NCBI GenBank assembly: GCA_011316305.1
Contig: SAUG01000190.1
Location: 1-52,428, forward strand
Source of the DNA: Rusavskia elegans
Taxonomy: Eukaryota; Ascomycota; Lecanoromycetes; Teloschistales; Teloschistaceae
Length of the DNA: 52,428 bases
Direction: 5' to 3'
Part shown: positions 45,501 to 52,428 of the stretch, piece by piece
Layout: each line of letters begins with the position of its first letter
How positions within the stretch are numbered: position 1 is the stretch's first letter
Notes under the pieces: model-generated
Databases searched by the model: none
The model's input: only the letters and a program-made list of their open reading frames with translations
What the model was told of the DNA's origin: nothing
Program-made: the position numbers and the translations under genes

Positions 45501-48500
45501 TCGGCTAGTAACTTTCCGAAATAATAGTATAAATAGCTAATCTCGCTATACCGACTTTAATATCGATAGCGTCTAAGATTTACCTACCTAATAGCGTTAC
45601 TACGTACGGAATATCTTAAAAGGCGGATAAATTCTAAAAAGTTATTAATAAATTTCTACTATTATAGATCGATTCCGGCTAGTAAACGAAGGTACCCGAA
45701 GATAAATAAATAGAGATCCTTTAAATTAATAATTAGGAATAATAGTATAAACCGGAGTAGGTACGAGTCTATACTTTAGGACGTCGTAATTAAAAGGTTA
45801 TCGATAAGATCTTTAATAAGCTATATAAATAAAGCTGTTTAGAATAGATTAAATACTATACTAAATTTAGTTTTTCCTGCTTCGTAGTCTAGAAGCCTCC
45901 TACCTTTAACTAATCTATAAAGGGCCGAGTCGTAATTAATATTCGAGTATTTAATAAAATTACTATCTTAGATATATACCCTATTTCGATATAATCTAAT
46001 ATTCTAGTACTACTATAAAGATATAAATATATTATAACGGTCGATATAGTATCGTTTTTCTACTAGTTTCTAGTTAAATAGTCGTATCGATACCGCTTTA
46101 CTATAGCGACTTATCGAAGATAGGAAACCTTTAACTACGCGCTAATAGGATACCGTAACTCGCTAGTATATATATAATAGATAATAGACCGAATCCTATA
46201 GAATTATCGCGATTTTATAAAAGTATATATTAACGATATCGTTATCTTTTCCGAGACTTTTAAAGAGTATATCGAGTATCTCTATACTGTATTTAAAAAG
46301 CTCTCTAAATATAATATCAGTTTTAGCTCTAAAAAGTCGTTCCTAGTATATCCTTTAATATAATTACTAGAATAGCGAGTAGGCGTATTTAGCCTCGTAA
46401 TAGATACGGAAAAACTAGCCGTAATTATACGCCTAGCTTTCCTATAAATATTATAAAAACTAGACCACTATCTAGGCCTAACCGGCTTTCTATAAAACTA
46501 CGTCCTCTTCTACTCTAGTATTAGTTAGCTTCTAAAAAATCGAAAAATAAAGCTCTACTAGATTATATAGGAGCGATAAGTAACCGGCAATATATAAAAA
46601 AGGGAGGCGGCGAAAGCAAAAGTTATAATACTAATAAAGGAAGAAATAGAGTTCTACCGGATAATATAGAAGTTATTTATTTAGCCGGAAATACTAATCT
46701 ATTTCGTAGCTATACGAATTTTTAATATCGATATTAATACCAGCCTATAAAGTATTAGAGCCTACGTCTACTACTCTAAATATAAAACCGACGGGATATC
46801 TAGATAGAAATCTATTAAACCTATCCTATTTTTATTTAAAATACTTACAGCCGTAGAAATAAAATACTAGTCTACCGAGTTAGAAGTTATAGGGTTTATA
46901 TAGGTAGTAAAGAAACTACGCTATCTTATTAAGGCCTTCTATTATACTACGGTTATCTATACTAACTATTAGGCGATTATTAATATAGTAAAACAGAGCA
47001 GCTTTAATACTACCTCTATAGTACGATTTAACCTCCGCTATATACGCTCTTTTAAATATCTATCCAGATTTATATTAGATATCCGGTATAAGCCCGGTAA
47101 GTTAAATATTATCCCGGATATACTATCCCGGCTTCCTATTATAATAGAGACCTAGAAGTTCTTCGAAAAATACTATACGGGTAAAATAGATACCGGAAAT
47201 ACCGAACTAGCCTTTCTACTATAATATAGATATCTAATCGCTATAGTAGAACTATTAGAAGAATTTAAAACGAGAATCAAGGAACTAAATACGGAAGATA
47301 AAAGCTATTCTAAAATAGTCGAATAGCTTCGTAGTAATAATATATTAAGGGAAAACGAAGCTCGCCTACTTTTTTTACTCCGCCGAGGTTTTATCTATTT
47401 TAATAATAAAGAGCTAGGTCGCTATATTATAATACCCAGCGTTCTAGACTAAAAGCTATTTTATATAGCTTATAATAATACCGGATACTCTAGCTACGCT
47501 AGAATATATAAGCGGCTGATAGATAAGTTTTTTATTTTTAATATAGTAAAGAAGTTTAAAGAATATATCGTTTACTACCCCGATTATTAAGCGAGGCGAA
47601 TATCTCGCTATAGACTATTTAGACTACTCCAGCCTATTTTATATCCGGCGAAGCCCTTTAATACTCTATTAATCGACTTTATTCTAGCTTTACTAGTCTC
47701 GGTACTAGATAAACTTAACTATACTATACCGGTTATAGACAAGTTTATAAAAGCTATTATAATTATTTTAAGCAAGGTAATATAGTTCGGAAAGGATTAG
47801 ATAATAGCTTTATTTAACCGCCTATATTTAATCCTATAGGGAGTACCGAAAGTAATAATATCTAATAAAAACTATAAATTTATCGGCGAGCTATAGTCTA
47901 TAATATTCGAACGACTAGGAATTCGTTTAATTTTTACTACTTTATAGTATCTATTAGCCGACGGGTAATTAGAGCGTATTAACTAAACGGTTGAAATTAC
48001 TTTATACTATTTCCTTACTATACTAGAAAATTATAATCGATAGCTAATAGTTTTACCTCGACTTTCCGCTATACTTTTTAATAGTACGAGCCGTAGAATA
48101 GGCCTTATACTAATATAGATAATATATAGATAAAGAATAAAGGAAAGACTCGACGTAGTAAAAGTAGAAAAAGATACCTTAATTATAGATCTTCTAGAAA
48201 AAGATACTACGGCTCTACCGTAGCTTTAGCGAGCAGGAATAGCGCCGCTAATATAGGTAAATTCTGCTCTACCTACTCTACCCGCTAAAGTAAATATACT
48301 AATATCCGTAGAATCTATAGCGTAGATATATCCTACTATTATAGAAGAACCGTTATAGCCCTACTAGCTAATATATATCGACGCCAGAAACGCTATTAGT
48401 CTAGCCGCTATAGTAATAAAACGCTAGTATAATTCGAAGCACCTATAGTAGTTCTTCCGCGTAGGTAATTAGGTTAGTTTATAATTTTATCGAAGATATA

Positions 48501-48759
48501 CGGTATCCAGTTTAAAGGATTAAAATTATAAAATCGAATAGTAATTCGCTAGACCTTTTAAGATTTTTAAAAAAATTAACCTACTAGCCTACCGCCTTCG
48601 CCTACTAAATTTAATAAACCGGCTATAGCCTATTATTTCGATCGTTTATCTAGAACCCGCGAAACCGCCTTATAAAAATCCCTACTAGCGATAGCTAATA
48701 GAGCCTATTTTAACGCCGGTAAATAAAGTTAACCGCCTAATTAAACGCTTACTCTGCCG

Positions 48760-48890
48760 CCGTAATTAAAACTACCGAGGTAGAAGAGTATTTACCGAGT
48801 ATCTAGTATAATACTAGGGTTTAGGCGCCGAATATTAGTAGTAGAAACCTAGAAGGATTATTTTAGACTAGCTAAAAGCGGAGTTCGAAG
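48760..48890 (+). pseudogene. Chromodomain at the end of Gypsy G pol
   Basis: After the LAYRLRLLN...ISIVYLEPAKPP integrase tail, the frame reads NYRGRRVFTEYLV, GLGAEY and KPRRIILD, then LKAEFEA, as in the chromodomain of chromoviral integrases. Trp and Gln positions are now stops. It recognises histone methylation in relatives; here it is only a relic. Confidence 0.6.
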
Positions 48891-49059
48891 CCGTACAAGC
48901 TCTAGCTAATTAGAATAAATAGGTGCGCTAAATAGAGTATAAAATATAAAAATAGCGCTAATCGACGCTATTTTTATTTCTTTTTTTAATTTCTTCGGCC
49001 AAATTTATAATATATTCAGAATAAGATATATATTTATTATAGAAGTCCCCTAGTATAGA

Positions 49060-49145
49060 GATATAGTAAGGCCTATCTAACGTAATATTATAGACTGGTT
49101 ATATTAGGTAAAATCCGCTACCTAGGTTCGAACCCCGGCTATATA
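49060..49145 (+). tRNA. Possible RIPped tRNA-like sequence (class II size)
   Basis: 86 nt: GATATAG/CTATATA acceptor pairing at 6 of 7 positions, a variable-arm-like hairpin AGGTA/TACCT, and a T arm around GGTTCGAACCCCGG whose mismatches are RIP-type. The D arm does not fit well. It lies between the Gypsy G chromodomain and its 3' LTR, so it may be an inserted tRNA-derived SINE or chance. Confidence 0.25.
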
Positions 49146-49299
49146 TATTAGGATAATCCTACTTTTTAATTTTTTTATCTTTAACTTCGAGCCGTTCAAA
49201 GCTATTTAAACGTTCGAATATTCATTTTTAACGTATACTAATTAGAGGAGCAGAAGAACCCCTTTTAGAAGTAAAAGGCTTTTTTATAAAGCCGGTAAC

Positions 49300-49471
49300 T
49301 ATTACGATTACTTATTAGCTAGGTTCTTATTATATTAGCAGACGCTAACCCAGAGTGGTTAGCGTTATAGAGCCAGTTCTACTAGCTCTACTTCCTTTTT
49401 TATATATATAGTTTTTATAGATCATTTCAATATTATCACGATTACCATATATCTACTGTACGCTCGCTTCA
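49300..49471. repeat. Gypsy G LTR, right
   Basis: 172 bp, TATTACGATTAC to CGCTCGCTTCA, equal in length to the left LTR and differing mainly at C/T and G/A sites. Confidence 0.85.
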
Positions 49472-49569
49472 GATAGCTACCGATTTCTACTATTTTAGAA
49501 CTATTAGTTTTCTTTTTATTTATTCTATCTTATTTATTAATACCGAAGGCTCTTTTTATAGTATAATTA

Positions 49570-50089
49570 TATCAGCAAAAGTGCAATCCGCTTATAGTAT
49601 TTGAAAATAAAAAAAGCGTTCAGGGTCGATTAAATCCGTTTAAGCCAGTTTAAACAGAAATATTTTATTTAGTAAATAGAAAAATTTAAATATATTCTAA
49701 AAACCCTGAATTAAGCTATATCTAGAATTATTAAATTAATCTTTCTAAAATTTTGTACCCGTTAGTTCCCGTTTAATAACGGGAAGCCTCTAGTTTAAAA
49801 ACTAGCAACGCTAGCGTTCCATAAATAAAAATTGTAAAATCTACGCTAAAAGTTTACTAAAGTAATTATATTATAGATTACCACAAGCTCTACTAGATAG
49901 AAGGACTTAGAAGTTTTTTTTAAGAATTTTAAAATTCGTTTATAAACTAAAATCTTGCTCGTAAACGTTTATAAACAGAAGGCTTGCTTATAAACGCTTT
50001 TATAACGCGCCAGGCAGGATATAGAATCAGACCCGCTCACCAGTTCAGATCTATTCAATTAACTTTAAACGGAATCGATACTTTTGATA
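49570..50089. mobile_element. 520-bp MITE-like insertion, possible TA TSD
   Basis: Splits D3 gag. Ends TATCAGCAAAAGTGCAATCCG and CGGAATCGATACTTTTGATA are imperfect inverted repeats with TA at each edge, like Tc1/mariner-type MITEs. It retains CA/TG, so it is less RIPped. It holds three adjacent hairpins and several GTTTATAAAC motifs. No ORF. Confidence 0.45.
49766..49818. repeat. Three consecutive hairpins
   Basis: TTCCCGTT/AACGGGAA (49766-49785), CTAGTTT/AAACTAG (49790-49805) and the perfect palindrome AACGCTAGCGTT (49807-49818) follow each other with gaps of 1-4 nt inside the MITE-like element. Confidence 0.7.
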
Positions 50090-50409
50090 ATATAGATTAC
50101 CGAAATTATAAAAGATCAAGGATATTTTATCTTCTCTTTAACTTTCCGTATTAATAAAATAGTCTTCTATAGGGGGCTGTATTTAATTAAAGATTGCTTT
50201 TCCTAGATATAATATTATAAATTGAAATTTAATCGCTTTATTCGGAAACTAGATTATCTATAACTTAATACGAAGTAGATATTTATCTAGATAAACTATA
50301 TTTTTAAAGATTTTCTATTTCTTTTATAGATATTAGACGTAACCGTTTTAATAGTATTAGTTTAATCCATAGAACGGGATAATAAAACTAATATAGTAAA
50401 TCGTAAAAC

Positions 50410-50812
50410 TATAACGTTTCTATATATTAGAAGATATTACGCTCGAACCTAGCTATAGCTATAGGCGTAGTTCGGGCTATTAAATAGTATAGAGATACTA
50501 GTATAGATTATCGTAATTAGTTTTTAATAACTATTAAAATAAGATTATAATATTATAAAATACCTTTATTATAGAGAAAATTATAAATATAAAATAGAAT
50601 AGCATTTAATAATTATATTAACAACTAATAAATAAAGCTATCTAATAGAAATAAAGAGCGATATATATAATATAAGAACCGACCTACCCGATAGAATCGA
50701 CCTATTAAATAAAAGCGGCTCTATAGTTCTAGCTGCTTTAACTGGACTAAACTATTAGTTCATTTATCTAATTAATAAACGTAAGTATTTCTATAGAATT
50801 ATAGACGTAATA
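50410..50812. repeat. Family D LTR, right LTR of D3
   Basis: About 403 bp, TATAACGTTTC to GACGTAATA, with small deletions against the 410-bp copies. Confidence 0.75.
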
Positions 50813-51240
50813 TCCGACTCGAACCTAATTAGTTCGATTCAGGTCGAGTTAAAATCTATATAATCCGATCCGAATCCGATTCGAATTCGCTTAAATCGAA
50901 TTCGGGTCGGGAATTTCTATATTCCGTTCTAAAAAGTAATTAGATATTTGGAATTACTAATATTACGATAAATCTACTAGAATATAGTTTAATTATATAG
51001 ATTTTAAAGATAAAAAATTCGATATTTTCTTTTTCGGTTTTACGGATATATTCGACTTTATTTTATACGTTGCTTTTATTATATTTATAAATTTTAACGA
51101 TAGTCAGATTAGATTTATTATTAGTATTACTTTTAGCTTCTAGAATACTATCGAATTAGATCTACGAAAGCTCGTGAACGTTTTTCCGTATGACTATAAT
51201 AATAATATATTTAGAAGAATAACGCGAAAATTAGTAAAAA
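50813..51240. other. RIPped DNA with hAT-like CCGA tract
   Basis: 50813-50925 is a CCGACTCG/CGATTCG-rich tract like the hAT-like elements. The rest is AT-rich and unclassified. Confidence 0.45.
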
Positions 51241-51778
51241 ATTTCGTATTCTGCGGAACAATTCCGTGCGTGCGCCAAAACTAAAAAAAAAAAACTGTTG
51301 TACGGCGGGAGTTCCAGACGCCCTAGACGGCCGTCTTTTTTTTCTCGTCATATTTTCTGTTCTTCGAACCGTTCGAGACCGCTGAATTTCAAGGAATTTC
51401 TCCGTTCTATATAGCCCTTGGACTCAACCGGCACCGATACAAGCGTACAGTTGTTGACCTGTAGCTATTGCAGAAGACGCAAGGTCTGTATTGGATAATA
51501 CGGAGAAAATTGATTACAACTGATGGCTTGGAAAAGAAACGCACATTCGATATTTCACGCTCGTCTTCGTTAAAGAACGCACCAGATATTTGGATATCAA
51601 CAACAGCCAGCAGGATACGTTCACGACATTGATTACCAGCGGCAGTTTACTAGTAGTAGTTGATATCGAATCCAACGGTACTAGAGACGCCGTCGTCCAG
51701 ATCTGAAAGAAGGACGGCCTTCGTGAAATCTATAAGAAATTAGGACAAATTTTGGTACGAGTGCTGCTAAATATATAG
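51241..51778 (+). pseudogene. Un-RIPped patch with a gene relic
   Basis: About 540 bp with normal CA/TG content inside RIPped DNA. From 51458 one frame reads VAIAEDARSVLDNTEKIDYN, stop, GKETHIRYFTLVFVKERTRY, then TFTTLITSGSLLVVVDIE, stop after DAVVQI, KKDGLREIYKKLGQILVRVL, ending at TAG 51776-51778. Two internal stops, no start. Not recognised. It is presumably single-copy host DNA that RIP ignored. Confidence 0.4.
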
Positions 51779-51875
51779 GTCGCGTTTCTAATCTATATAA
51801 AAAGCCGAAGTTTTTTTACCAGAAGAAAGCAAATACTAGATTTACCCGTATAGTAGTTTTAAAGGCCCGAAATAT

Positions 51876-52162
51876 TATAACGTCTCTGTATATCAAAAGG
51901 CGTTGCGTTCGAGTCTAACTATAGCCGTAGACGTAATACAAGCTTAGGCTGGCCACTTCGAACCAAAGTGGCGACCCGACTTCGCGATAAACGTGGCTAA
52001 CGCGGCTAAATTACTAGTTAAAGTTGGTCTCCTTCCTAATACGGTTAGATACTCGAATCCGGGATACGACCTTGGGTTCGAAACCCGATAAAACGGCCAG
52101 TCTATACAAGCTATTAAATAGTAAAGAAATTCTAATATAGATTATTATAACTAATCCTATAT
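51876..52162. repeat. Family D LTR fragment, split by a MITE
   Basis: Begins TATAACGTCTCTGTATATCA, continues to 51944, is interrupted by the 160-bp MITE, resumes at 52105 and stops near 52162 where repeat F starts. It has no partner LTR in the window. Confidence 0.7.
51937..52112. mobile_element. 160-bp hAT-type MITE with 8-bp TSD, copy 2
   Basis: Element 51945-52104, exactly 160 bp, TAGGCTGGCC...GGCCAGTCTA, flanked by TACAAGCT at 51937-51944 and 52105-52112. It is inserted in a D LTR. It differs from copy 1 (41969-42128) mostly at C/T and G/A positions. Confidence 0.9.
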
Positions 52163-52428
52163 CATCAGCGGATTCTAAAATGGATTTTTAAATTAGACCG
52201 GCTGACAGCCATTTCAATCTAAATAATCTAAATAATCTAATTAATCCAAATAATCCAAAAAGTGGATTTTCGATAGATCAAAGCTTTAATAGTAGCTATA
52301 GTACGAAAATCTGCTTAGTAAGCAGCCTAAAATAGAATCTATATATAAGCTAAAAATAAATCTATATAACCTAACTCGAAAATAAGGTTTAGCGGCCGCC
52401 GCTAAAAGCGGGAATAACGGAAGTCGAA
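52163..52428. repeat. Repeat F, copy 2, runs off the window
   Basis: Matches 13626-13893 in the same orientation, including AAAATAAGGTTTAGCGGCCG and the final AAGTCGAA. It keeps more CA/TG than copy 1, so it is less RIPped. The right arm of the palindrome is replaced by AGCGGGAATAACGG. Confidence 0.65.

Larger units (their letters stand above)
42418..49471 (+). mobile_element. Ty3/Gypsy chromovirus G, nearly full length
   Basis: 7054 bp with 172-bp LTRs and a 5-bp TSD, inserted in the gag part of a family D element (D3). It is coded on plus in the order Gag (about 43.2-44.5 kb, zinc-knuckle remnant near 44490-44530), aspartic protease (IYIDSGYG near 44762), reverse transcriptase (VYINDIVIFSETFKEYIEYL near 46215-46275; the YxDD box reads YIND), RNase H (about 46.8-47.1 kb), integrase (DDE region about 47670-48030: LIDFILALL, FIGEL, DGQLERIN), and a C-terminal chromodomain (RVFTEYLV then GLGAEY and KPRRIILD near 48780-48880). 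Chromodomain integrases target heterochromatin. Many RIP stops make this copy inactive, but its frame is longer lived than those of its neighbours. Confidence 0.85.
49472..50812 (-). mobile_element. Family D LTR element, copy D3 (partial)
   Basis: 49472-49569 and 50090-50409 match the gag half of D1 and D2 (GATAGCTACCGATTTCTACT; GATTGCTTTTCCTAGATATA). It ends in an LTR at 50410-50812. A short left flank (42393-42417) matches the same gag just upstream of the Gypsy G insertion; the rest of D3 to the left is missing. It is interrupted by Gypsy G and by the 520-bp element at 49570. Confidence 0.65.

Noticed and set aside
1..52428. CRISPR arrays or prokaryotic operons
   Set aside because: No regularly spaced repeats; telomere, introns and RIP show a fungal chromosome.

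Overview
The window is the left end of a chromosome from a filamentous ascomycete (Pezizomycotina; the isochore-like layout is typical of Dothideomycetes, but the species cannot be read from the sequence). It opens with about 11 copies of the telomere repeat CCCTAA (1-65). Most of the remainder is very AT-rich and almost free of the dinucleotides CA and TG, which is the signature of repeat-induced point mutation (RIP, CpA to TpA). In these stretches old transposon proteins are still legible because RIP changes codons predictably: Cys and His become Tyr, Gln and Trp become stop, and Met becomes Ile.

Layout: 1-65 telomere; 66-4795 RIP-degraded repeats with a minus-strand Ty3/Gypsy relic and a lone LTR; 5201-13625 a three-deep nest (hAT-like element containing a 14-bp-TSD single-ORF element containing a complete 6.7-kb Gypsy element with 493-bp LTRs); 13626-14520 a repeat edge with a NotI palindrome; about 14520-27485 a GC-normal gene island; 27486-28515 a second copy of the single-ORF element; 28530-28925 an un-RIPped patch with Pol III-type boxes; 28926-39841 nested repeats (a 3.35-kb LTR element inside a single-ORF element inside another 3.35-kb LTR element); 39842-42417 degraded DNA and hAT-type pieces; 42418-49471 a 7.05-kb Gypsy chromovirus with 172-bp LTRs; 49472-52428 fragments of the 3.35-kb LTR family, small DNA transposons, a short un-RIPped patch and a repeat shared with 13.6 kb.

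The gene island is mostly a graveyard. One gene looks intact: a single-pass surface protein at 15966-16772 (minus). Relics with visible stops or frameshifts include an F-box/2EXR-like protein, a Cys-rich secreted protein resembling a module associated with fungal chitinases, an N-truncated trypsin-like protease, an RGG-rich basic protein, and a large ankyrin protein with the N-terminal domain of fungal STAND/NLR-type proteins. At least two premature stops (TAA at 20045-20047 and TAG at 25002-25004, both minus) fit CAA/CAG to TAA/TAG changes, so RIP appears to have leaked from the flanking repeats into the genes.

The most novel-looking content is (a) a family of roughly 0.9-1.1 kb elements with one ORF, no LTR or TIR, and 14-bp target duplications, present in at least three copies plus one truncated copy, and (b) antisense ORFs near the 3' ends of two unrelated-looking LTR element families. 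Junctions and TSDs were read directly. Family names are inferred from motifs, and no database was searched.
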